In this document: positions 44,554 through 53,238 of the stretch, piece after piece
Layout: each line of letters begins with the position of its first letter
Position numbering within the stretch: position 1 is the stretch's first letter
Assembly (NCBI RefSeq): GCF_013761175.1
Contig: NZ_JACDUR010000005.1
Location: 96,970 to 160,969, forward strand
Source: Nonomuraea soli
GTDB lineage: Bacteria > Actinomycetota > Actinomycetes > Streptosporangiales > Streptosporangiaceae
Reading direction: 5' to 3'
Length of the DNA stretch: 64,000 nucleotides
Translations under genes and position numbers: made by a program
Notes under the pieces: model-generated
Database searches by the model: none
The model's input: the letters and a program-made list of their open reading frames with translations, nothing else
Told to the model about the DNA's origin: nothing

Positions 44554-45573
44554 GTGCTCCCTCCCCGCATCCTGCGGCGCCTGATCCTCGCCCCGCTGGT
44601 CCTGGTGCTCACCGTGGCCGTGATCCTCACACTGCCGCTGTGGCTCGTCGTGATCACCGCGGTGTCGTTACGGCTGCCGCCCCCGCAGCGTCGCGGCGCC
44701 CGCTTCCTGTGGTTCGGGGTGGCCTGGCTGGTCCTGGAATGCGGCGTGCTGGCCGCCTGCCTGGGGCTGTGGGTGGCCAGCGGCCTGGGCGGGCGGTTGC
44801 GCCGCGACGAGTTCCAGGAACGCCACTACGGGCTCATCCGCTGGTTCCTGGGCAAGGTGTACGGCGCGGCCGTGGTGATCTTCCAGCTCAGCGTCACCGT
44901 GGAGGAGCCCGTCCTGACCTCCGACGAGCAGGCCGCCAGGCTCACCCGCCCCGTGATCGTGCTGGCCAGGCATGCCGGCCCCGGCGACTCCTTCCTGCTC
45001 GTCCATCACCTGCTCGCCAGGTACGGCAGGCAGCCGCGCATCGTGATGAAGGCCGCCCTGCAGTTCGATCCCTCGCTCGACGTGCTGATCAACCGCCTGC
45101 CCAACGCCTTCGTGCCGCGCAAGGTGAGCGAGAGCGGCATCCTGGCCGAGATCCGCCGCCTGGCCGCGGGCATGGACGCCGACGACGCCCTGGTGATCTT
45201 CCCCGAGGGCGGCAACTTCACCCCGCGCCGCAAACGCGCCGCCGTCCAGCGCCTGGAGGAGCGCGGCCTGTCCGCCGAGGCCAAGCGCGCCGACAACCTC
45301 GACCACCTGCTGCCGCCGCGCCCCGGCGGGGCCATCGCCGCCATCGAGGCCTGCCCGGCCGCCGACGTGATCTTCGTGGCGCACACCGGGCTCGACCACC
45401 TCATCACCATCGGCGACGTCTGGCGCCAGCTGCCCGTGCGGGCGCAGATCACCGCCAAGTGGTGGCGGGTGCCCGCCGACGAGGTGCCGAAGGAGGACCG
45501 CATCTCCTGGCTCTACGACCAGTGGGAGGCGATCGACGAGTGGATCACCTCCACCAAGCGGGTCGGGCCCTAG
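44554..45573 (+). CDS. Membrane-bound 1-acylglycerol-3-phosphate O-acyltransferase family protein
   Basis: About 339 residues from the GTG right after the patatin gene. Two N-terminal membrane spans (LILAPLVLVLTVAVILTLPLWL and FGVAWLVLECGVLAACLGLWV) precede a PlsC-type domain with catalytic HAGPGD (HX4D) and the acceptor-binding IFPEGGNF. A longer frame running back through the patatin gene is rejected. The gene ends in KRVGP and its last bases are the first copy of a 35-bp tandem repeat. Confidence 0.82.
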   Translation: MLPPRILRRLILAPLVLVLTVAVILTLPLWLVVITAVSLRLPPPQRRGARFLWFGVAWLVLECGVLAACLGLWVASGLGGRLRRDEFQERHYGLIRWFLGKVYGAAVVIFQLSVTVEEPVLTSDEQAARLTRPVIVLARHAGPGDSFLLVHHLLARYGRQPRIVMKAALQFDPSLDVLINRLPNAFVPRKVSESGILAEIRRLAAGMDADDALVIFPEGGNFTPRRKRAAVQRLEERGLSAEAKRADNLDHLLPPRPGGAIAAIEACPAADVIFVAHTGLDHLITIGDVWRQLPVRAQITAKWWRVPADEVPKEDRISWLYDQWEAIDEWITSTKRVGP

Positions 45574-45645
45574 GGGGCTCGCGAACCGCCAGGCGGGTCG
45601 GGCCCTAGGCGGCTCGCGAACCGCCAGGCGGGCCGGGTCCTAGGC
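45558..45645. repeat. 35-bp tandem repeat with hairpin, between convergent stop codons
   Basis: About 2.5 copies with period 35 start at 45558, 45593 and 45628. Each begins GCGGGTCGGGCCCTAGG (the third with two changes) and contains GGCTCGCGAACCGCC, which can fold on itself around TCGCGA. The array covers the end of the acyltransferase gene and reaches the stop of the convergent methyltransferase. Each copy carries a TAG in the acyltransferase frame. It may act as a bidirectional terminator that has duplicated. Confidence 0.8.
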
Positions 45646-46521
45646 GCGCTCGAACTGCCAGACGACCAGGTACGGGATGTCCGCGCTCGCCGCGCGGGCC
45701 GCGACGGGCACGAGATCGGTCAGGCTCCACGGCCAGACCTCCCACGGCCCCGGCTCCGTCGCCGGCTCGGGCGCCGGGCCCATCTCCGCGTAGCTGGGCG
45801 AACCGGGCTCCTCGCACCGCCGTACCTGGAGGCCCGCGGCCAGGCCCGCCCTGATGTAGTCGCCGATGAGGTGGCGGTGGCTGGCCACCCGGGCCGGGCG
45901 GCCGTCCGGCAGCCGCAGCAAGGGGATGTGGCCGCGCAGGATGCTCTCGGGGTGCATGTCGGAGATCACCAGGTGCCCGCCCGGCCGCAGCACCCGGCCG
46001 AACTCGGCGAACACCGGGCCCAGGTCGCGCACGTGCGTCAGCGCCAGCGAGCAGGTGACCAGGTCGACGCAGCCGTCGGGCAGCGGCAGCCGGGTCAGGT
46101 CGCCCTCCAGGAAGGCGCCCTCGGGGACCCGCCGCCGCGCCCTGTCGAGCATCTCCTGGGAGCTGTCGACGCCCGTCACCCGGTGGCCCCGCCCCACGAG
46201 CCTGGCCGCCAGGCGGCCGGTGCCGCAGGCGGCGTCGAGGGCGTCGCCCGGGGGCAGGGTGTCGAGGATCGCGTCGATGCGCGGCTGGTCGGAGTCGAAC
46301 GCCGTGTTGGGCCCGTCGTAGGTCTGCGACCAGACGCGGTAGCCCTCGAGAGTGTCGATCGTGGCGACGTCGACCGGGCGCAGGTCGTCGTTGTCGAAAA
46401 GCTTCCTGATCTCGGCCAGGCGCTCCTCCACGAAGCGGGCGTCGTGCTCGCCGGTGAAGGCACGGAGCAGGGCCAGGCCCTCCACACCGAGGACGTAGGC
46501 CAGGGGGTGCTCGTACGGCAT
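45640..46521 (-). CDS. Class I SAM-dependent methyltransferase
   Basis: 293 residues. An N-terminal segment of about 90 residues precedes a Methyltransf_11-type domain with DALDAACGTGRLAARLVGRGHRVTGVDSSQ, then LPLPDGCVDLVTCSLALTHV and EFGRVLRPGGHLVISDMHPE. Substrate unknown; similar proteins act on small metabolites. TAGCCT lies seven bases before the ATG and no ribosome-binding site is present, so it is likely leaderless. Not clearly linked to cobQ upstream. Confidence 0.83.
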   Translation of the reverse strand: MPYEHPLAYVLGVEGLALLRAFTGEHDARFVEERLAEIRKLFDNDDLRPVDVATIDTLEGYRVWSQTYDGPNTAFDSDQPRIDAILDTLPPGDALDAACGTGRLAARLVGRGHRVTGVDSSQEMLDRARRRVPEGAFLEGDLTRLPLPDGCVDLVTCSLALTHVRDLGPVFAEFGRVLRPGGHLVISDMHPESILRGHIPLLRLPDGRPARVASHRHLIGDYIRAGLAAGLQVRRCEEPGSPSYAEMGPAPEPATEPGPWEVWPWSLTDLVPVAARAASADIPYLVVWQFERA

Positions 46522-46579
46522 GGGTGCGAGGCTAACGCCGGGGCGGCGGGCGAGCCATCGGTTTTCGGGCCGGCTGTCG

Positions 46580-48067
46580 TCAGGCTCCGAGCCTTCCGGC
46601 CGGCGGGAGCGTCGGCACCGGTCCTGTGCCCTTCTCGATGAGCCTCAGCAGGGCGCCGGTGTCGAGGTGCCGCTCGACGAGGTCGCCGAGGGCGTCGAGA
46701 CGCTCCTCGCGCAGGTCGGCGAAGCAGGTGCCGGGATCGGCGGTGAAGTCGCGGCCCGCCAGCACGGCCACCTCCCGCAGGAAGGCGCGCCTGAACGCGT
46801 CGTTCTCCAGCGCCCCGTGCCACGTCGTGCCGAACACGTCGCCCTCCCGGCACCCGTCGAGGAACGGCTCGCCGCCCGACACCGTGACGACGCCGTGGTG
46901 GATCTCGTAGGCCTTCACCTCATGGCCGCGCCACGAACCTTCCGGGCGGGCGAGCGTCTTGTCGGGGCGGAAGGCCACCGCGGCGGGCAGCAGGCCGAGC
47001 CCGGGGACGACACCCGCCTTCGACTCCACCTCGTCCGCGATCTCGTGGCTCAGCATCTGGAAACCGCCGCAGATCCCCAGCAGCGGGCCCTTCCTGGCGG
47101 CCAGGGCGTCGGCCAGGCCCCGCTCGCGCAACCACGCCAGATCGTCGACCGTGGCCCGCGAGCCAGGCAGCACCACCAGGTCGGCGTCGTCGAGCTCGGC
47201 CGGCGAGGTGACGAAGCGCACCACCACGCCCGGCTCGCAGGCCAGGGCGTCGAGATCGGTGAAGTTGGAGATGCGCGGCAGCCGCACCACCGCCACCCTC
47301 AGGGTCTGCCTGCCATACGGCTCTCGGGCCTGGACCTGGCGGCTGTCGAGCGCCAGGGAGTCCTCGACGTCCAGCCACAGGCCGTCGAGCCAGGGCAGCA
47401 CCCCGTAGACGGCGCGGCCGGTCAGCTGCTCGATCGTGTCGAGGCCGGGCCGCAGGAGCTCCACCGCTCCCCGGAACTTGTTGACGACGAACCCCGCGAT
47501 GTGCGCCTGATCCGCCTCGTCCAGCAGCGCGACCGTCCCGTAGAACGCGGCGAACACCCCGCCGCGGTCGATGTCGCCCACGACCACCACCGGCAGATCC
47601 GCCGCGCGGGCCAGGCCCATGTTCGCGATGTCGCCCGCCCGCAGGTTGATCTCCGCCGGGCTGCCCGCCCCCTCGCAGATCACCACGTCGTAGGCGGCAC
47701 GCAGCCGGTCGAGCGACTCCAGCGCCGCCCGTCGCAGCCGGTCGCGGAACGCGCCGTACTCCAGCGCGTCGACGTCGGCCACCGGCCTGCCCATCAGCAC
47801 CACCTGGCTGCGCCGGTCGCTGCCCGGCTTCAGCAGGATCGGGTTCATGTCGGCCACCGGCTCCAGCCCGGCCGCCTGCGCCTGCATCGCCTGCGCCCGG
47901 CCGATCTCCGCGCCGTCGGCCGTCACGAACGAGTTGAGCGACATGTTCTGCGCCTTGAACGGCGCCACCCGCACGCCCTGGCGCGCCAGCCAGCGGCAGA
48001 TGCCCGCCGTGACCACGCTCTTGCCCGCGTCCGATGTCGTCCCGGCGACCAGCAGTGCACCCTTCAC
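46580..48067 (-). CDS. cobQ: Cobyric acid synthase
   Basis: 495 residues, the normal length. The N-terminal domain has the P-loop AGTTSDAGKSVVTAGICRWL; the C-terminal glutamine amidotransferase has the nucleophile in LLGICGGFQML and the histidine in GTTWHGALEND. It amidates side chains b, d, e and g of adenosylcobyrinic diamide. TACCTT lies six bases before the GTG with no ribosome-binding site (leaderless type). It stands alone, 36 kb from the cobT-cbiX-cobL group, and no B12 riboswitch is visible. Confidence 0.94.
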   Translation of the reverse strand: MKGALLVAGTTSDAGKSVVTAGICRWLARQGVRVAPFKAQNMSLNSFVTADGAEIGRAQAMQAQAAGLEPVADMNPILLKPGSDRRSQVVLMGRPVADVDALEYGAFRDRLRRAALESLDRLRAAYDVVICEGAGSPAEINLRAGDIANMGLARAADLPVVVVGDIDRGGVFAAFYGTVALLDEADQAHIAGFVVNKFRGAVELLRPGLDTIEQLTGRAVYGVLPWLDGLWLDVEDSLALDSRQVQAREPYGRQTLRVAVVRLPRISNFTDLDALACEPGVVVRFVTSPAELDDADLVVLPGSRATVDDLAWLRERGLADALAARKGPLLGICGGFQMLSHEIADEVESKAGVVPGLGLLPAAVAFRPDKTLARPEGSWRGHEVKAYEIHHGVVTVSGGEPFLDGCREGDVFGTTWHGALENDAFRRAFLREVAVLAGRDFTADPGTCFADLREERLDALGDLVERHLDTGALLRLIEKGTGPVPTLPPAGRLGA

Positions 48068-48101
48068 GCTGCCAAGGTAGCGTGATCACGTGGCCCTGGA
48101 T

Positions 48102-49394
48102 TCAGCGGCTCTCACGGTCGGCGACGCCGTCGAGGGTGCTGGTGGGCGCCCTCGGAGCCACGGCGACGGCTATCGCCGTTCTGATCCGCCACATCACCAC
48201 CGGCCCCGCGAACAGCCCCGCCGCGAACACGAGCAACGCCCCCCGCATCCCCGCCCAGGTGGCCAGCGCGCCCGCCAGCAACGCCCCCAGCGGGGTGGCG
48301 CCCCAGGTGATCCACCGGGCCGAGGCCGCCAGCCGTCCTTGCATCTCGGCCGGGGTCAGCAGTTGCCGCAGGCTCTTCTGCACGCTCTGGAAGACGATCG
48401 CCGCCACCAGCAGCAACCCCCACGACACCCCCATCACGATCTGACCGGCCAGGCCGGGTCCGATCAGGCCGATGGGCGACACGAAGAGCGGGTACGCGAG
48501 CGCCGCCCCGATCAGCACCCGCGCCGTGCCGTACCGGCTGGTGAGAGGTTCGGCGAGCATGCCGCCGGCCAGGCCGCCCAGCATGCCGACGCCGAGGACC
48601 AGGCCGAGCGCCTGGCTCGACCAGCCCAGCTCGCGCGCCAGGTAGGTGATCTCCAGCGCGCTCGTCCCCGCCAGGCAGAAGCTGATCGTCGCCATCCCGA
48701 ACAGCAGCGGGCCGATCACCGGGTGGCGGACGACGTACCGAAGTCCCTCGGCGATCTCGCGGCGCAGTCCCGAGCGGTCACGGGGCTGCGGTTTCGGCTC
48801 CGGGGTGCGGATGAAGGCCATCGTCGCCGCCGCGGCCAGGAACGAGGCCGCGTCGACGAGCACCGCCTTGGCGGGGCCGAGCAGGGCGATCAGCACGCCG
48901 CTCAGGGCCGGGCCCGACATGCCTGAGACGGTGATCGTCGTCGTGAGTCTGGCGTTGCCCTGCATGATCCGTTCGGGCCCGAGGATGAGCAGCGGGTAGG
49001 TCTGGTAGGCCGGGGAGTAGAACACCTCGCAGATCCCGGCGAGCAGGGCGACGGCCCAGAGGTGACCGATCGTGAGAGCGCCGGCCATCGCGGCCAGGGG
49101 CAGGGTCAGCATGATCAGGCCCGAGAGGGTCAGGCTCCAGATCATGATCGGCCGTTTGCGCCACCGGTCGGCGAGCGCTCCGGCGGGCAGCGACGCGAAC
49201 AGCACCGGCGCCTTCCGGGCTGCCGTCAGCAGGCCGAGCTCCATCGGGGAGGCGTTGAGCAACAGGCCCGCGATCAGCGGGATGGCGAGGGTGGACACCT
49301 CGCTGCCGAGCGCGCTCGTCGTCTGCCCCGCCCATAACAGGCGGAAGTCGCGGTGTTTCGAAAGTTTCAGGGGCGATGGTGGGCTGCTCGTCAT
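48102..49394 (-). CDS. MFS exporter (EntS-like)
   Basis: 430 residues with about 12 membrane spans. The N-terminus LSKHRDFRLLWAGQTTSALGSEVSTLAIPLIAGLLL and the loop LPAGALADRWRKRPIM are typical of the MFS_3 group that includes enterobactin exporter EntS and macrolide efflux proteins. Probable efflux of a small molecule; cargo unknown. It ends 34 bp before cobQ on the same strand but cobQ appears to have its own promoter. Confidence 0.85.
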   Translation of the reverse strand: MTSSPPSPLKLSKHRDFRLLWAGQTTSALGSEVSTLAIPLIAGLLLNASPMELGLLTAARKAPVLFASLPAGALADRWRKRPIMIWSLTLSGLIMLTLPLAAMAGALTIGHLWAVALLAGICEVFYSPAYQTYPLLILGPERIMQGNARLTTTITVSGMSGPALSGVLIALLGPAKAVLVDAASFLAAAATMAFIRTPEPKPQPRDRSGLRREIAEGLRYVVRHPVIGPLLFGMATISFCLAGTSALEITYLARELGWSSQALGLVLGVGMLGGLAGGMLAEPLTSRYGTARVLIGAALAYPLFVSPIGLIGPGLAGQIVMGVSWGLLLVAAIVFQSVQKSLRQLLTPAEMQGRLAASARWITWGATPLGALLAGALATWAGMRGALLVFAAGLFAGPVVMWRIRTAIAVAVAPRAPTSTLDGVADRESR

Positions 49395-49456
49395 CTTCTA
49401 CCTGGTGGTTCGGAGTGCCGTACCGGGCCGTGGTGAAGGTGCGATTGACAATGTGT

Positions 49457-49486
49457 CGATAGTTTCATGACTCTACCGATAGTTTC
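49457..49486. promoter_or_regulatory. Direct repeats upstream of the xylanase gene
   Basis: CGATAGTTTC occurs at 49457-49466 and 49477-49486, 20 bp (two turns) apart. A related CGAAAGTTTC lies at 49359-49368 inside the start of the MFS gene. A TTGACA hexamer (49445-49450) precedes the first copy, so the repeats would sit across the -10 region of the xylanase promoter. They resemble the CGAAA/TTTCG-type elements reported near actinomycete xylanase genes, but I cannot confirm the regulator. Confidence 0.5.
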
Positions 49487-49511
49487 CGTCCTCACGGGAA
49501 GGTAGCCGCCC

Positions 49512-50483
49512 TTGAACGACATCCCCTGGATCCGGCGACTGGTCCGCGGCGCCTGCGTCATGGCGCTCGTCCTGGCCGCGATCACTCTCCCCAGCGGCGC
49601 CCACGCCGACACGACCATCACCTCCAACCAGACCGGCAACGACAACGGCTATTTCTACTCCTTCTGGACCGACAGCCCGGGCACCATCTCCATGACCCTC
49701 TCCACGGGAGGCAACTACCGCACCTCGTGGAGCAACACCGGCAACTTCGTCGCCGGGAAAGGCTGGAGCACCGGCGGTCGCCGTACCGTGAACTACTCGG
49801 GCAGCTTCAACCCGTCGGGCAACGCCTACCTGACGCTCTACGGGTGGACGCGCAATCCGCTCGTGGAGTACTACATCGTCGACAACTGGGGCACCTATCG
49901 GCCTACCGGGACCTACAAGGGCACGGTGACCAGCGACGGCGGGACCTACGACATCTACCAGACGACCCGCTACAACGCCCCCTCCATCGAGGGCAACCGG
50001 ACGTTCAACCAGTACTGGAGCGTGCGCCAGTCCAAGCGCACCGGCGGGACGATCACCTCGGGCAACCACTTCGACGCGTGGGCCAGGAACGGCATGAGCC
50101 TGGGCGGCCATGACTACATGATCATGGCTACGGAGGGCTACCAGAGCAGCGGCAACTCCAACATCACCGTGGGCGGGTCCGGTGGCGGCGGCGGAGGAGG
50201 GGGCGGCGGTGGCGGCGGTGGGTGTACGGCGACGCTCTCCGGCGGGCAGCAGTGGAGCGACCGCTACAACCTCAACGTGTCGGTCAGCGGCTCCAGCACC
50301 TGGACCGTGACCATGAACGTGCCCTCCCCCGCGAAGATCATCGCCTCGTGGAACATCAGTGCCAGCTATCCCAGCGCCCAGGTGCTGACGGCCCGGCCCA
50401 ACGGGAGCGGCAACAACTGGGGGGTGACGATCCAGCACAACGGCAACTGGACCTGGCCGACGGTCTCCTGCAGCGCCGGGTGA
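49512..50483 (+). CDS. Secreted GH11 endo-1,4-beta-xylanase with CBM2 module
   Basis: 323 residues from a TTG with GGAAGG upstream. A signal peptide ends near AHA (residue 32). The GH11 jelly-roll carries the two catalytic glutamates E119 (NPLVEYYIVDNWG) and E208 (ATEGYQSSG). A pure glycine linker of about 14 residues (near 221-237) leads to a C-terminal CBM2-type carbohydrate-binding domain with a cysteine at each end. It cuts internal xylan bonds outside the cell while bound to cellulose or xylan. Confidence 0.94.
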   Translation: MNDIPWIRRLVRGACVMALVLAAITLPSGAHADTTITSNQTGNDNGYFYSFWTDSPGTISMTLSTGGNYRTSWSNTGNFVAGKGWSTGGRRTVNYSGSFNPSGNAYLTLYGWTRNPLVEYYIVDNWGTYRPTGTYKGTVTSDGGTYDIYQTTRYNAPSIEGNRTFNQYWSVRQSKRTGGTITSGNHFDAWARNGMSLGGHDYMIMATEGYQSSGNSNITVGGSGGGGGGGGGGGGGGCTATLSGGQQWSDRYNLNVSVSGSSTWTVTMNVPSPAKIIASWNISASYPSAQVLTARPNGSGNNWGVTIQHNGNWTWPTVSCSAG

Positions 50484-50533
50484 GTCCGGTTCCCGCTGTT
50501 GTCACGCTTTAGGAAACGCTGTATCCATCAAGG

Positions 50534-52120
50534 GTGAGGATGCGGTGGGATGTGATCGTGGTCGGGGCCGGGCCCGGAGGGCTGGCGTGTGCCATCGCCG
50601 CGGCCGAGGCGGGTGCGCGGGTGCTGGTGCTGGAGCAGGCCCCCGACATCGGCGGGGCACTGCCGTACTCCGGCGGGCACCTGTCGGCGGGCGGCTTCTC
50701 CGGGCAGCGTGAGCGCGGCATCGAGGACGACCCGGAGCGGCACTACGCGGACATCGTGCGGATCAGCCGGGGAACCGGGCGCGAGGACCTGACGCGGTTG
50801 TCGCTGGCCGAGCAGCCGGCGGTGCTGGAGTGGCTGGCCGGGGGCGGGTTCGTCACCGATCCCGGCACGCCGCGCATCGTGTACGGGCATGAGCCGTACA
50901 CGACGCCCCGCACCGTGCACGCGACCGAGACACCCGGCGGGCCCGCGGTGCTGGCGGCACTGCGGCGGCTGCTCGAACCGCACGTGGCGCGGGGGCGGGT
51001 GCGGGTGGTGTGCGGTACGGCGGTCGCGGAGCTGCTGGTCGAGGGCGGCTCGGGTGGAGGCCCGGGTGGAGGCGCGGACGGCAGCTCGATCGGCGACCCG
51101 ACGGGCGGCCGGACGGGCGACTCGACCGGCGGCTTGACCGGCCGCCCGACCAGCGGCCCGACGGGCGACTCGACCGGGGACTCCTTAGTCGGCCCCCTCG
51201 GCGGCGTCGTCACGGGTGTGATCACCGAGGATGGTCGGCGGTGGGAGGCGGCGGCCGTGGTGCTGGCGACCGGCGGGTTCGGGTTCAACGCCGAGCTCTT
51301 CGCCGAGCTGGAGGGCGCACCACTCACCACCTCCGCCGCACCCACCTCCACCGGCTCCGGACTCCTCATGGCCAGGCGGATCGGCGCAGGAGTCCAGGGC
51401 GTGGGGCGCTACCTGCCGACCTTCGGCGGCCTCCCACCGGAGTCCGACGACGATCCACGCATCGACTGGATACACCGGCCCCACCTGGTGGCGCAGGAAC
51501 GCCCGCCGTGGGAGATCTACGTCGATCGGCACGGCCGACGCTGGATCGCCGAGGACGAACCGAGCATCGACCGCAAGGAACGGGCGCTCATGAAGGTGGA
51601 GCGGATGACGTTCTGGATGATCTTCGACGCTCGGGCACTGCGGGAGTCGCCCCCGATGGTGCACGGGTGGTCGCCGCAGGAACTGCACGCCGCGTGCGGG
51701 CGGCGTCGCGGGGTGCATCGGGCCGGGACGCTGGAGGAGCTGGCGTCCCTCGCCGGAATCTCGGGCCCCGGGCTGGCTGAGCAGGTGCGGCGGTACAACG
51801 CGGGGGTGAGGGACGGCGTGGACGAGGATTTCGGGCGCACCCACCTGCCCGCGGTGATCGGCGAGGCGCCGTTCTACGCCGTCGAGAACCGGCCGGTCAC
51901 GCTGATCACCTTCGCGGGGGTCGACGTGGACTCGCGGCTGCGGGTGCGACGGGAGGACGGGCAGGTCATTCCCGGGCTGTACGCGGTGGGCGAGGTCATC
52001 GGGTCGGCGGCCGTCAACGGGAACGCGTTCTGCTCGGGGATGTGCCTCACACCGGCGATGGCGTTCGGGCGGCTGGTGGGCCGATCCCTCGCCCAACGAC
52101 CGGAATCGGCGTCGGCTTGA
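50534..52120 (+). CDS. FAD-dependent oxidoreductase (fumarate reductase/KstD-like) with low-complexity insertion
   Basis: 528 residues (GTG; an ATG two codons later is also possible). FAD-binding N-terminus WDVIVVGAGPGGLACAIAAAEAG and C-terminus PGLYAVGEVIGSAAVNGNAFCSG are typical of the FAD_binding_2 family that includes 3-ketosteroid-1-dehydrogenases and fumarate reductases. Between about residues 171 and 224 a Gly/Thr/Ser/Asp-rich stretch of repeated short units (GDSTGG, GRTGDSTGG) interrupts the domain just before a strand (VVTGVI). The insertion keeps the frame, so the enzyme may still fold with an exposed loop. Substrate unknown. Confidence 0.83.
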   Translation: MRMRWDVIVVGAGPGGLACAIAAAEAGARVLVLEQAPDIGGALPYSGGHLSAGGFSGQRERGIEDDPERHYADIVRISRGTGREDLTRLSLAEQPAVLEWLAGGGFVTDPGTPRIVYGHEPYTTPRTVHATETPGGPAVLAALRRLLEPHVARGRVRVVCGTAVAELLVEGGSGGGPGGGADGSSIGDPTGGRTGDSTGGLTGRPTSGPTGDSTGDSLVGPLGGVVTGVITEDGRRWEAAAVVLATGGFGFNAELFAELEGAPLTTSAAPTSTGSGLLMARRIGAGVQGVGRYLPTFGGLPPESDDDPRIDWIHRPHLVAQERPPWEIYVDRHGRRWIAEDEPSIDRKERALMKVERMTFWMIFDARALRESPPMVHGWSPQELHAACGRRRGVHRAGTLEELASLAGISGPGLAEQVRRYNAGVRDGVDEDFGRTHLPAVIGEAPFYAVENRPVTLITFAGVDVDSRLRVRREDGQVIPGLYAVGEVIGSAAVNGNAFCSGMCLTPAMAFGRLVGRSLAQRPESASA

Positions 52121-52177
52121 ACGGCATCGGCGGCATCGGCATCGGCGGGTCTGACGGCGCTGCCAGGCTCTGCGGCT

Positions 52178-53164
52178 TCAGCGCGTGTCTTCGCCGAACC
52201 GGAACCCGGCGGCGCGGAGTCTGGCCGATGAGACCGGCACCACCGGGAGGCGGATCTGGCTGCGATAGGTGAGCCGGGGCAGCCCCTCGGCGTCGCAGAT
52301 GGCGGCGAACGCTTCGGCGTTGGTGGGCGGGGTCTCCGCGTCCGGGTAGGCGTTGTAGACGCCCGTCAGCCCCTCCGTCACCACGAACGCGAGCGCCGCA
52401 GCGGCGTCGCGATAGTCGATGCGGTACAGCAGCGCATCGGCCGCGAATGGCACGGCGCCGCCCAGGTGGCTGTGCGCGAAACGCACCCGGGCCGGGTAGT
52501 CGAGGTCCGCTGGGTGCCCATGGACGTCAGGGATGCGCACGACGGCGCCGCCGGGGGCGGACAGGACCGCTCGCTCGGCGGCGAGGTAGGAGCGCGGCGA
52601 GGGGTCGGGGCTGTCGGTCGTGGGTGAGCTCTCGTCGAGTACGGCACCAGCGCCCGTGGAATGCCCATCACCGTCGGCACCAGCGCCCGTGGAAGACTCG
52701 TAACCGTCGGCACCAGCGCCCGTGGAAGACCCGTCACCGTCGTCGGCATCAACGAGGTCGCCGGGAGCCGCCCGCCCGCCCCCGTCGCTGGGCGCGGCGT
52801 CCTTCGATACGCCGCTGCCGTACACCGACCCCGAGCTGGCGAACACCACCCTGTCATGCACCGCCGCCGCCGTACGGGCTGTCGTCACCAGCGTGTCGGT
52901 GTACTCCGCCTCCCTCGCCGCGGCGTCGACGGCGCGGGCCAGCCGCGGACCGACCGTCAGCACCACCGCGTCGGCCCCCTCCACGGCCCGCGCGACGGCG
53001 GCGCGGTCGCTGCCGCGCAGCACCACCACCTCGGCACACACCGCGGCCAGCTCGGCCACCCGTCCAGGAGTCGTGGTCGTCCCCACGACGACGTGCCCGG
53101 CACCCGTCAGAAGCCGAGCGAGCTCAAGCCCCACATGCCCGCACCCGATGACCGCGCACCGCAC
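52178..53164 (-). CDS. NAD-dependent epimerase/dehydratase-like protein with repeat insertion
   Basis: 328 residues. The nucleotide-binding N-terminus MRCAVIGCGHVGLELARLLTGAGHVVVG and the FASSGSVYGS segment belong to atypical extended SDRs. The usual YxxxK is seen only as SYLAAERAV, so catalysis may be altered. Residues from about 128 to 185 are an acidic Ser/Gly-rich insertion containing three 11-residue repeats of the DGxxSSTGAGA type. The C-terminal half resumes normally. Substrate unknown. Confidence 0.75.
   Translation of the reverse strand: MRCAVIGCGHVGLELARLLTGAGHVVVGTTTTPGRVAELAAVCAEVVVLRGSDRAAVARAVEGADAVVLTVGPRLARAVDAAAREAEYTDTLVTTARTAAAVHDRVVFASSGSVYGSGVSKDAAPSDGGGRAAPGDLVDADDGDGSSTGAGADGYESSTGAGADGDGHSTGAGAVLDESSPTTDSPDPSPRSYLAAERAVLSAPGGAVVRIPDVHGHPADLDYPARVRFAHSHLGGAVPFAADALLYRIDYRDAAAALAFVVTEGLTGVYNAYPDAETPPTNAEAFAAICDAEGLPRLTYRSQIRLPVVPVSSARLRAAGFRFGEDTR
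52643..52741. repeat. 33-bp coding minisatellite, three copies
   Basis: Three copies begin at 52643, 52676 and 52709, each starting GGCACCAGCGCCCGTGGAA and ending ACCGTC, with a few differences in between. The period of 33 keeps the reading frame of the minus-strand SDR-like gene, giving 11-residue repeats in its insertion. Confidence 0.9.
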
Positions 53165-53238
53165 GACCCACCTCCGGAGGGAAACAGCGTTTCACTCCGG
53201 ACGATTGTGCGGTGTCACGTCACCCCAGGCAACCGTTC

